The notes under the pieces: generated by a model
Seen by the model: only the letters and a program-made list of their open reading frames with translations
What the model was told of the DNA's origin: nothing
Database searches by the model: none
Part shown: piece after piece, positions 55,271 through 61,930 of the stretch
How positions within the stretch are numbered: the first letter of the stretch is position 1
How the letters are laid out: the number at the start of each line of letters is the position of its first letter
NCBI GenBank assembly: GCA_947472765.1
Contig: CANJCM010000019.1
Location: 1 to 61,930 of the forward strand
DNA length: 61,930 nucleotides
Source of the DNA: Opitutia bacterium
GTDB taxonomy: Bacteria > Verrucomicrobiota > Verrucomicrobiia > Opitutales > Opitutaceae
Reading direction: 5' to 3'
Position numbers and translations under genes: made by a program

Positions 55271-56659
55271 ATGGCCAGCATCTCCAAGTCAGCCCTGCTC
55301 ACGACCCTGCCGCCGGAATCGTCGCGGCCGGGTCAGCCCGCCCGGGCGAAAGTTGTCGTGCTCGATGACGATCCCACCGGCACGCAGACGGTCCACGGGA
55401 TTCCCGTGCTCACGGAGTGGAGCGTCACCACGCTCGAAGCCGAGCTCCGCGATCCGGCGCCGTGCTTCTACCTGCTGACCAACACCCGCGCGTTTCCGGT
55501 CGGCCAGGCCTGTGACATTAATCGCGAGATCGGACGCAATCTCTCCGAGGCCTCCGCCCGCGCCGGTCGGGCCTTCACCGTCGTCAGTCGCAGCGACTCC
55601 ACCCTGCGCGGTCACTATCCCGCGGAAACCGATGCGCTGATGGATTCCCTCGGCGGCGGCTTTGACGGCACGCTGATCATTCCCGCCTTCGGGGCGGGCG
55701 GACGGTACACGATTGGCGACGTCCATTATGTCGCGGACGGCGACAACCTCACACCAGCGGGCGCGACCGAGTTCGCCCGCGATGCGTCGTTCGGCTATCG
55801 CGCCTCCAACCTCCGCGACTGGGTCGAGGAGAAGACCGGCGGCCGCATTCCCGCGGCCGGCGTAATTTCGGTTTCGATCGAGGATCTCCGCGGCGATCGC
55901 GACGAAGTGGTCGTGGACCGGTTGAAAGCCATTCCCCGGGGCGGTGCCGCGATCGTGAACATCGCGGCCCGATCGGATTTCGCCGCCCTCACCCGCGCGC
56001 TCGCCGTCATGGAACAGGCGGGCAAGCGCTACCTCTTCCGCACCGCCGGCGATTTCGTCGCCGCGTATGCGGGCATTGGAGCGCGCCCTTTGCTGACCGC
56101 GGACGAACTTCGCAGCAGCGACACCCGCACGGGCGGATTGCTCGCCGCCGGTTCCTATGTGGGCAAGACCTCCGCCCAACTCGATGCGCTGTTTACCGGC
56201 TGCCCGCAGCTCGCCCGCATCGAAATGTCCGTGGACCGTCTGCTCCAGGAGGACACCCGGCCGACGGAAATTGCCCGTTGCACGAAGGAGATCGAGGCGC
56301 AGCTCGCGACGGGCCGCAGCGTGGCGATTTATACCAGCCGCCAGCTCATCACCGGCCGCAACGCCGCCGAAAGCCTCGCGATCGGCGAAAAGGTTTCCTC
56401 GAGCCTCGTGACGGTCGTGAAGTCGCTCCAGGTGCGGCCCCGCTGGTTCGTGGCCAAGGGCGGCATCACTTCGAGCGACCTCGCGACGAAGGCCCTCGGG
56501 CTCCGCCGCGCGATGATTCTGGGCCAGGCCCTCCCCGGCGTCCCCGTCTGGCAGGCCGGCCCGGAAAGCAAATGGCCGGGCATGACGTACGTCGTGTTCC
56601 CCGGCAACGTCGGTGGCCCGGATGCGATTCGCCAGCTCGTCGCCAGCCTGACGGCTTGA
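55271..56659 (+). CDS. Four-carbon acid sugar kinase family protein (DUF1537)
   Basis: 462 residues. Members phosphorylate four-carbon acid sugars such as 3-oxo-tetronate, D-threonate or erythronate before cleavage. VVLDDDPTGTQTVHGIPVLTEW (D32-D34) is the N-terminal substrate motif, VVSRSDSTLRGHYPAETDAL follows, and the C-terminal FVAKGGITSSDLATKALGL, GVPVWQAGPESKWPGM and VFPGNVGGPDAI form the nucleotide domain. It is 36 bases after the ThDP enzyme gene. The usual partners (an epimerase/dehydrogenase and an aldolase) are not adjacent, so the exact pathway is open. Confidence 0.88.
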   Translation: MASISKSALLTTLPPESSRPGQPARAKVVVLDDDPTGTQTVHGIPVLTEWSVTTLEAELRDPAPCFYLLTNTRAFPVGQACDINREIGRNLSEASARAGRAFTVVSRSDSTLRGHYPAETDALMDSLGGGFDGTLIIPAFGAGGRYTIGDVHYVADGDNLTPAGATEFARDASFGYRASNLRDWVEEKTGGRIPAAGVISVSIEDLRGDRDEVVVDRLKAIPRGGAAIVNIAARSDFAALTRALAVMEQAGKRYLFRTAGDFVAAYAGIGARPLLTADELRSSDTRTGGLLAAGSYVGKTSAQLDALFTGCPQLARIEMSVDRLLQEDTRPTEIARCTKEIEAQLATGRSVAIYTSRQLITGRNAAESLAIGEKVSSSLVTVVKSLQVRPRWFVAKGGITSSDLATKALGLRRAMILGQALPGVPVWQAGPESKWPGMTYVVFPGNVGGPDAIRQLVASLTA

Positions 56660-56670
56660 GCGGTGGCTTG

Positions 56671-56746
56671 GTAGCCCGCTGCGTGAGCAGCGGGACGACC
56701 TTCAGCGAAGCGATGACGAAGTCCCTGTCCTCACGGACAGGGCCAC
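56671..56746 (-). repeat. REPIN-like element, family A, core-only copy
   Basis: GTAG plus CCCGCTGC-GTGA-GCAGCGGG, then CCCTGTCC-TCAC-GGACAGGG and CCAC (GTGG head reversed). It lacks the terminal inverted repeats of the full copies. It lies 12 bases after the kinase stop. Confidence 0.8.
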
Positions 56747-56812
56747 ACCAGGCCCCAGGCCACGATTCCGAATCGCGCTGGCGCCTCCCTTCCTGACGGT
56801 GCACGCTGCGGC

Positions 56813-57820
56813 ATGCCCTCCCCCCGCCTTCTCACCCTTGCGCTGCTCGCGTTCACGCCCGGCGCCCTCTTCGCCGCCGCGCCCGCGTTGCCCACCGCAC
56901 CGCCGGCGGAGGAAATTCTCGCGCTCGGGCTGCCCGACACGATCGCCCCGGATGCGAAGGTGACGCAGCTCGCGAATGGATTCCTCTTCACCGAGGGCGC
57001 GACCAGCGCACCGAACGGCGACGTCTTTTTCGTCGATCAACCGAACGACAAGATCCTGCGCTGGGACGTCGCCACGAGCACCCTGCACACGTTTCTCAAC
57101 CCTGCTGGCCGGTCCAACGGCCAGTACTTCGACGCCCAGGGCAATCTCATCGCCTGCGCCGACGAGAAGAACGAACTCTGGTCGATCAAGCCGGACGGCT
57201 CGCACACCGTGCTCATCTCTGCCGCCGGCTACGAGGGCCGCCCGCTCGACGGCCCGAACGATGTCTGGGTCCGCCCCGATGGCGGCATCTACGTCACCGA
57301 TCCGCTCTACAAGCGCACCTGGTGGGACCCGGCCGTCACGCGCCCCTCGCAGCCGGTCCGCTCGATCTACTTCCTCGCCCGCGGCGCGAAGACCCTCGTG
57401 CGCGTCGCCGAGTTGACGATGCCCAATGGCATCGTCGGCACGCCGGATGGCCGCACGCTCTACGTCGCCGACATCAATGCACGCCAGACCTGGTCGTATT
57501 CGATCCAGCCCGACGGCACGCTGACGGACAAGAAGTTCATCTGCCCGTTCGGATCGGACGGCATGACAATCGACGCCCGCGGCAACCTGTATCTCTCCGC
57601 CAGCCTCCGCCCGCCCGGTGCCCCGCGCGGCGGTCCCTCCACCTCGGGTGTGACGGTGGTCGACACCAAGACCGGCAAAGTCATCGGTTTCATCCCCGTA
57701 CCCGAACAGCCCGCGAACATGTGCTTCGGCGGCCGGAACCACGACACGCTCTACATGACGGCCCGCACCGGCTTCTATTCGATCCCCACCCGCGTCAAGG
57801 GCGCCAATCCCGCGAAGTGA
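56813..57820 (+). CDS. Exported SMP-30/gluconolactonase-like protein
   Basis: 335 residues with a signal peptide (MPSPRLLTLALLAFTPGALFAA). Six-bladed propeller features of the SMP-30/LRE family: FLFTEGATSAPNGDVFFVDQPND holds the metal-binding glutamate, GPNDVWVRPDGGIYVTDPLY has the Asn/Asp ligands, and MPNGIVGTPDGRTLYVADINA the second Asn/Asp set. These enzymes hydrolyse sugar lactones. It may act in the periplasm on lactones made by the PQQ dehydrogenase or other oxidases, which is an inference. It starts 67 bases after a family A repeat. Confidence 0.87.
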   Translation: MPSPRLLTLALLAFTPGALFAAAPALPTAPPAEEILALGLPDTIAPDAKVTQLANGFLFTEGATSAPNGDVFFVDQPNDKILRWDVATSTLHTFLNPAGRSNGQYFDAQGNLIACADEKNELWSIKPDGSHTVLISAAGYEGRPLDGPNDVWVRPDGGIYVTDPLYKRTWWDPAVTRPSQPVRSIYFLARGAKTLVRVAELTMPNGIVGTPDGRTLYVADINARQTWSYSIQPDGTLTDKKFICPFGSDGMTIDARGNLYLSASLRPPGAPRGGPSTSGVTVVDTKTGKVIGFIPVPEQPANMCFGGRNHDTLYMTARTGFYSIPTRVKGANPAK

Positions 57821-57904
57821 GCGAGGCTTGATGCATCCCGTCGCAGACACACTCCGGCGCTCCGCGCCACCCCTCTCACGCCGGAACGATGCCGGGGAAC
57901 GAAT

Positions 57905-58009
57905 CGGCGGGTGTGGGCACCCGCCCTCCAGGGTTGGACGAATCGTTCAGAATTCTGTCAGTTCTTCCTCGCGGAAGGATTCCATGGAGGAACGGTGCCC
58001 TCACCGTCC
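57905..58009. repeat. Inverted hairpin pair, family D
   Basis: GGCGGGTG-TGGG-CACCCGCC plus CTCCAGG at 57905-57932, and CCATGGAGG plus a GGACGGTGA-like stem, written as AACGGTG-CCC-TCACCGT, at 57982-58009. Same layout as 12255-12337. It lies in the 246-base gap before the second Tat epimerase gene. Confidence 0.7.
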
Positions 58010-58066
58010 ACGGCTGCCTAACATCCCACTGAGCGTCCGCGATTGTAGAGCTCCGAACAATTTCCC

Positions 58067-59050
58067 ATGAATCCGTCTCCCATGACTCGTCGTCGCTTTC
58101 TCGTCTCGAGCTCCGTTGCGGCTGCGGCCGCCGCGGTCCTGCCCTCGAAAATCCTCGGCCAGACCACCGCTCCCAATCCGTCCTCGTCGGCCACCGCCCT
58201 CCCCAAGATCGGCTGCTACGGCCCGCGCATCTTTGTGAAGTTTCAACTCGGCACCGATGCGCTGCTCGATGCGGCGAAGGCCGCCGGCTTCGATTCCGTC
58301 GAGATGCTCGGCGGCGGCTCCGGCGCGGCGCGCGTGCGCGGCAAGCCCGAGGCACCCGAGGCCATTCGCGACAAGCTCGCGGCCCGTGGACTCGTTTCCA
58401 CGGTCGGCAGCCTCGTCGTGCCGGAGAAGACGCCGCATGCCGAAGCCGTGGCCCAGACCCGCGCGCAGATCACCCGTATGAACAAGATCGGCCAGAACTA
58501 CGCGCTCTGCGGTGGATTCTCGGACGAGGAACAGTGGATTCCGTTCTGCAAGGTCCTCCGCGATGCGGCGGAGTTCGGCCAGGATCTCGGCGTGCAGATC
58601 GTCACCAAGCATCACCACGGCTTGAACAACACCACCGTCGAGCTCCTCGGCTGGCTGCAGCAGGTGAACCACCCGAACTTCCGGCTCTTCTTCGATCCGG
58701 GTAATCTCATCTACTACACGGGCAAGGATCCGTTGAAGCAGCTCGACCTCATCGCGCCCCACGTGACCGGCTGGGTCGCGAAGGACTGCGCGGGACCAAT
58801 CTATCAGGAACGGATGTCCGGCCAGCCCGGCTTCGGCGACGCCCCGCCCAATCCGAATGGCGACGAAGTCATGATCCAGTTCGGCACCGGCCGGGTAAAC
58901 TTTCCCGGCGTGTATCGGAAACTCAAGTCCACGGGTTTCAACGGCGTCATCTACGTCGAGGGCACCGTCGCCGGCGACACCGTCGAGGCGACCATCGCCG
59001 CGGCACGGGCCAATCGCGAGTACCTCGTGAAGGCGCTGTCCCAGGCGTGA
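58067..59050 (+). CDS. Tat-exported sugar phosphate isomerase/epimerase-like protein (second)
   Basis: 327 residues. A twin-arginine signal MTRRRFLVSSSVAAAAAAV is seen from residue 6, so translation could start at 58067 or at the ATG 58082. The mature part is a xylose-isomerase-like TIM barrel with SVEMLGGGS, LCGGFSDEEQW, VTKHHHGL, FDPGNLIYYTG, WVAKDC and IYVEGTV as probable metal and substrate segments. Little similarity by eye to the first one at 11280 apart from the fold and Tat signal. It follows the SMP-30 gene; both would act in the periplasm on sugars. Confidence 0.85.
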   Translation: MNPSPMTRRRFLVSSSVAAAAAAVLPSKILGQTTAPNPSSSATALPKIGCYGPRIFVKFQLGTDALLDAAKAAGFDSVEMLGGGSGAARVRGKPEAPEAIRDKLAARGLVSTVGSLVVPEKTPHAEAVAQTRAQITRMNKIGQNYALCGGFSDEEQWIPFCKVLRDAAEFGQDLGVQIVTKHHHGLNNTTVELLGWLQQVNHPNFRLFFDPGNLIYYTGKDPLKQLDLIAPHVTGWVAKDCAGPIYQERMSGQPGFGDAPPNPNGDEVMIQFGTGRVNFPGVYRKLKSTGFNGVIYVEGTVAGDTVEATIAAARANREYLVKALSQA

Positions 59051-59082
59051 GCGAACTGAGCGAACGGTCTTCGACCGGCTGA

Positions 59083-59110
59083 CCCTGGAGGCGCGGTGCC
59101 CCCACCGCGC
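59083..59110 (+). repeat. Single hairpin, family D
   Basis: CCCTGGAGG head then GCGCGGTG-CCCC-CACCGCGC. Only one hairpin of the pair is present; it lies 32 bases after the epimerase stop. Confidence 0.7.
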
Positions 59111-59208
59111 ACTTCTCGACGGCCAGCCATCTGCGCCCGTCTGCCCGTCATCCGCGGATATCTTCCCCTCATCCGACCCGGCCTAGCCGCAGCTTCCGGC
59201 GTTCAGGT

Positions 59209-59550
59209 TCACGTCCGCGTCAGCACGAAGACCGGCTTGTGATACACCGGGTTGTCGCCCCACCAGCCCCGCCAATTTTCATCCAGCCAGGGACCGCGGA
59301 CTGGACCGAACATATTCCGGCCCATGATCCAGGCTCCCACATTGTGGAAACCACGCGCCGCAAAATCCTCATCGATCCCGGTCTCCCCTCCTTGGGCGCC
59401 GAACAGTTGGGTCTGAAACGTGCGCGTCGCGACCGCCCAGCCGTGGAGCGCCGGTCCGCCGACCCCAAGCGGGTTCTTCAGTCTCTGATTCGGACCGGCC
59501 CCGAAGCCGTCGATTGAGAGGGTGAAACTCTCTACGCGGACTTTAGCCAT
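59209..59550 (-). pseudogene. Truncated dihydrofolate-reductase-like (RibD C-terminal) family gene
   Basis: 113 residues: MAKVRVESFTLSIDGFGAGP opens, then GGETGIDEDFAARGF and GAWIMGRNMFGPVRGPW, PVFVLTRT, a stop. This matches the N-terminal 110 or so residues of dihydrofolate-reductase family proteins that normally extend to about 180-190 residues. The missing C-terminal third would carry the last part of the nucleotide site. No continuation is visible beyond the stop in any frame. The copy is therefore probably broken, although a short functional form cannot be excluded. Confidence 0.72.
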
Positions 59551-59753
59551 TTTGGGGAATTGATCGTGGGAGGCTGAATTTTCACTGTGCCGGCTGCGGT
59601 TGCGGGTCGGCTTTCGGTGGCTGCATCAGCCGGGTTTCTTGACGCGGCATCCGGGCGAGGCCGGCGTTCTCCTCCCGCCTATCCCACCCCATTTTTGTCC
59701 GCCCCGTTCCCTCCGGACTCGCGCCCATTCGGAATTCCATGCGGGCGTGGGTT

Positions 59754-60182
59754 TCATTTCGCCGCGACGGGCCGCAGCCTCTCACCAATCCGCGCCGCCA
59801 GCCAGGACATCGGCAGGTAGCAAGCGAGGAGATCGAGCGCGATAAACCAGGTCGGCGCGGGAATCATCAGGGCCGCCGCCACGCCTCCCGCCAGAAACAC
59901 GACTCCGACACCGTAACTCAGGGCGGAACGCGGGCCGGCTCCGATGAGGTGAGCCACGAGCGCGCCGACGAGGGTCCCGCCGGCGTGAGCGAGAAATGGA
60001 AATAGAAAATGCCGGGCCTCCAGCAAATGCGCTCCCGCCGCGAGGCTCTTCGCGTCCTCCATGTTCACCCCGGGCGGCGGCGGAATCAGGTGCGGCCCCA
60101 CCATCACCAGCGCCATGTTAACCGTGCCGCCCACGAGCAGGCCGACCACGACCGCGATAAAATTACGGAGGAACAGCTTCAT
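59754..60182 (-). CDS. Small polytopic membrane protein of unknown function
   Basis: 142 residues with four predicted helices. A short N-terminal helix (NFIAVVVGLLVGGTVNMALVMVG) is followed by PHLIPPPPGVNMEDAKSLAAG, a loop pattern I have seen in small membrane proteins of Verrucomicrobiota, Planctomycetota and Bacteroidota, then three more helices ending at WLAARIGERLRPVAAK. No catalytic motif is apparent. It is a single gene. The 203 bases before it (59551-59753) hold only a weak, low-complexity frame and nothing I would call. Confidence 0.72.
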   Translation of the reverse strand: MKLFLRNFIAVVVGLLVGGTVNMALVMVGPHLIPPPPGVNMEDAKSLAAGAHLLEARHFLFPFLAHAGGTLVGALVAHLIGAGPRSALSYGVGVVFLAGGVAAALMIPAPTWFIALDLLACYLPMSWLAARIGERLRPVAAK

Positions 60183-60368
60183 CGTGAATCGTGTATCGCC
60201 ATTTTCGGAGCCATGCCAAGCCGACTCAGCCGGTCGGCAGCAGCCGGGTGCGTCGTTGGTTTGCCGTCAGCAGCGTTGCCCGGATCAGCGGAGTGGATTC
60301 GGCGCCGCCCGCGCCATCTCGGTCAGCCTATCCCGGTGCAATTTGGGCTCAACCTTCCGAAGCCGGAT

Positions 60369-60758
60369 TCACGGCGTGAGTAACGTCGCGTCCTCGAGAT
60401 TCGACAGGATCGGAATCGGCATCGTCACTCGCGCCGGCACGCCACGACGGGTCGGCGATTCGAACCGCCACTGCTTCACCGCGTCCGCCGCCGCGCGCCC
60501 GATTTCTGGGTTCGTCGCCTGCAACGGGTTCGCCTCCGCCACGCTGCCGTCCTCCAGGATTGTCGCGCTCACCACCGCCTGCGCCTTGCCCCCGAAGCGC
60601 CGCAACACCTCCAGGTACTCCGTCATCGGCTGCGAGAGCACTCGCGGCTCCCGATCCAATTCATCCGGCCGGACGAGACCGGCGGAACGCGGGACGCTGG
60701 CACAGCCGCTCCACGCCAGGATTAACATGAGCATGAGTTCTTTTCGCATGGGTTTCAT
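60369..60758 (-). CDS. TonB C-terminal-like lipoprotein
   Basis: 129 residues from ATG 60758 (MKPMRKELMLMLILAWSGC, lipobox ending SGC). Residues 45-125 resemble the TonB C-terminal fold: VVSATILEDGSVAEANPLQATNPEIGRAAADAVKQWRFESPTRRGVPA, the usual G-x-V...W-x-F-x-P-A pattern. As a lipoprotein without a transmembrane energy-transducing helix, it would be a periplasmic stand-alone TonB_C protein. Upstream in-frame codons (to 60821) are not part of it. Function unknown. Confidence 0.75.
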   Translation of the reverse strand: MKPMRKELMLMLILAWSGCASVPRSAGLVRPDELDREPRVLSQPMTEYLEVLRRFGGKAQAVVSATILEDGSVAEANPLQATNPEIGRAAADAVKQWRFESPTRRGVPARVTMPIPILSNLEDATLLTP

Positions 60759-60977
60759 TTCGCCGGCATCCAGGACGGCGGCCCGGCCGCCGCGTGAATG
60801 AGCGGCCGCAAATATATCCATCGGCCCATCCTTTTCAACCCCACCCGAGTCTGCCGGCGCGTAACCAGTCGCGAGCTCCGCCGAAGCGCTAAAATGTCGG
60901 CCCGTCGCCTGCCTGCCCCTTCGGGCCGGCGCTCATCGGGCCGGCCGTACCGGCTGCTTCGGCCTTTTTTCTTTTCG

Positions 60978-61298
60978 TCACGAACCGGTCACCGCGGCCG
61001 GTGCCGGTGAGTGCCATAACTTCGAAGCTTTGCGAAACAGGACGATCGCGAGCGCCAGATTCAGGACCGCCAGAAGAACCACCGGCGTCGCTTCAATGAG
61101 GGTCGCCCCCGCGCCACTCGCACGGGGAACGCTCGCTGCGAACCAAACGGCGAGACCGAGGGAAAACGGCATCCAGCCAAATAAAGCCACCGCGCCCAGC
61201 TTGGGGGCACGGCGCTTCGTGATGAGGTACAGGGCTTCCAGGATCGCCGGAGGAAGGGCGAGCCCGATCACAAGTACGAACGACGGTGCCATATTCAT
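60978..61298 (-). CDS. Small membrane protein, three helices
   Basis: 106 residues with three predicted membrane helices (about 5-25, 35-55, 68-90) and a short Ala/Pro-rich tail. It starts with MNMAPSFVLVIGLALPPAI. No family recognised. It lies between the lipoprotein and the RAYT remnant region; a GGCC-rich T-run on the plus strand at about 60960-60975 is near its 3' end. Confidence 0.6.
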   Translation of the reverse strand: MNMAPSFVLVIGLALPPAILEALYLITKRRAPKLGAVALFGWMPFSLGLAVWFAASVPRASGAGATLIEATPVVLLAVLNLALAIVLFRKASKLWHSPAPAAVTGS

Positions 61299-61430
61299 GG
61301 TCTTCCTTGATTCTACCGAACGTCAAAGATGCTCGACGGTGACGTTACCTTTGGCGACTGGTTCGGCCGATTTCCTCCTGGGAAGTGCGGGAGCTCAAGA
61401 CTCCTCCCATGATTTCGCCGAGGCATTGAC

Positions 61431-61495
61431 TCGCGCGGAGACGCGGAGGCGCGGAGCAATCCTCTCTTCTCCGCGTGCTCCGCGACTCCGCGTGA
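61431..61495. repeat. Inverted CGCGGAG-type repeat
   Basis: TCGCGCGGAGACGCGGAGGC (61431 on, to 61456) faces CTCCGCGTGCTCCGCGACTC (from 61469, to 61495). A GC-rich imperfect stem of about 25 bp with a 12-base centre, of a type common between genes. Single copy in this window. Confidence 0.7.
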
Positions 61496-61531
61496 CGGCT
61501 GGCGGCTGCGACTGGTTTCGCGTTTTGGGGG

Positions 61532-61795
61532 TCATTTCTTTCGCTTCGCATGCCAATACTGAAGCGGCGGTTCAAAACACGTGACCGGCAAATCTTCGAG
61601 CCGCTTCCGAAAGAACTCTTCCGCGTGCTTCACGCCTAGGAGTCCCTTCCGGGCACTTCGTTGATGTAGTATGCACACGATACTTCTTCGAAGATTGGTG
61701 GTTGGATTACGGCGAGAAACTCCTTCGTCGCGTCACGGAGCCGCCTTTCCAGCCTGGGCGTGACGCCAGGATCGCTCAGGCTTGGGGACAAGGGG
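61532..61795 (-). pseudogene. Frameshifted remnant of an unrecognised ORF
   Basis: Two adjacent minus-strand frames read like one protein. The first gives RRLRDATKEFLAVIQPPIFE and EVSCAYYINEVPG, then hits a stop (VPGRDS). The other, entered near 61645, continues as GLLGVKHAEEFFRKRLEDLP and VTCFEPPLQYWHAKRKK with a stop at 61532. Joining them needs one frameshift around 61640-61655. I do not recognise the family. It begins immediately after the RAYT stop on the same strand. Confidence 0.4.
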
Positions 61796-61930
61796 TCATG
61801 TCTTGACTCTTGACACGCCCCTTCGCATGGCCGGCTGCTCCAGTCCTCCGGCCAGCCGGAACCGCCGCACGAACTGGCTGACACTCGCAGGTCGGCCCAT
61901 GCGCAGTCGTTCTGCCAGCCACCCGTTCGA
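61796..61930 (-). mobile_element. RAYT-type (REP-associated tyrosine) transposase, C-terminal fragment cut by window edge
   Basis: The minus frame open to the right edge reads SNGWLAERLRMGRPASVSQF, then VRRFRLAGGLEQ and ends VSRVKT with TGA at 61798-61796. The WLAERLRMG helix is typical of the C-terminus of Y1/REP-associated transposases in Verrucomicrobiota and others. The catalytic HUH and tyrosine residues lie outside the window. The 3' end overlaps GGGGTCATGTCTTGACTC, a sequence of the kind often seen at these genes' ends. Partial because of the window, not necessarily broken. Confidence 0.72.

Noticed and set aside
59582-59788. Small minus-strand frame with Gln/Pro end
   Set aside because: Low complexity, no start signal, no family; likely chance.
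60945-60980. GGCC-rich stem followed by T-run on the plus strand
   Set aside because: No plus-strand gene precedes it, so a terminator role is not supported; left unannotated.

Overview
This 61.9 kb window is a GC-rich piece of a Gram-negative bacterial chromosome. The best match I can support is Verrucomicrobiota, probably Opitutaceae-like. This rests on the mix of families: a FecR/CHASE2 pair, eukaryote-type glutamine synthetase, Tat-exported TIM-barrel epimerases, PQQ dehydrogenase with cytochrome c, and the intergenic repeat types. Taxonomy is an inference; no rRNA is present. I found one structural RNA (SRP RNA) and no tRNA, CRISPR array, prophage or intact insertion sequence.

Layout. 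1-8250: peptide uptake, with three paralogous family-5 binding proteins (the first cut by the window edge), an M28 peptidase overlapping the second, then oppA-oppB-oppC without ATPase genes. 8335-14953: diheme cytochrome c, PQQ dehydrogenase, a Tat-exported epimerase and two convergent-facing MFS transporters. 15089-21499: cell-surface glycan genes (MsbA-like ABC exporter, GT9, DUF4254, methyltransferase, two GT2). 21678-28666: housekeeping genes (DUF721, rpsO, pnp, surE, accA, ymdB). 28858-30636: ilvB. 30687-36246: a minus-strand unit O-antigen-ligase-like protein, FecR protein, CHASE2 adenylate cyclase. 36361-39249: glnII, then a mini-kinase, PP2C phosphatase and GGCT-like protein. 39266-42702 (minus): ECF sigma, a small membrane protein, a Spy-like protein, SRP RNA, and dnaX with an A9 slip site. 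42736-48343: leuA behind a possible leucine-rich leader peptide, NHL protein, hydrolase, rlmN. 48380-59050: membrane GT-C-like protein, a 3-hydroxybutyrate-dehydrogenase-like SDR with BKACE, a ThDP enzyme with a DUF1537 kinase, SMP-30 protein and a second Tat epimerase. 59209-61930: small membrane proteins and lipoproteins, gene remnants, and the 3' end of a REP-associated tyrosine transposase (RAYT).

The most unusual layer is not genic. At least four families of palindromic repeats sit between genes, several as inverted hairpin pairs with GTAG/GTGG heads, which is REPIN architecture. One family has two near-identical copies of about 125 bp with terminal inverted repeats, and a compensatory base change in another copy. 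A RAYT C-terminus at the right edge suggests a source for such mobility.

The other leading observations are the dnaX slip site, where the zero frame ends at once and the -1 frame continues into a tau-like tail; the leucine-rich mini-ORF with overlapping stems ahead of leuA; the autoregulatory-looking ECF promoter; and the O-antigen ligase-FecR-CHASE2 cyclase operon with a GGX-repeat surface protein.
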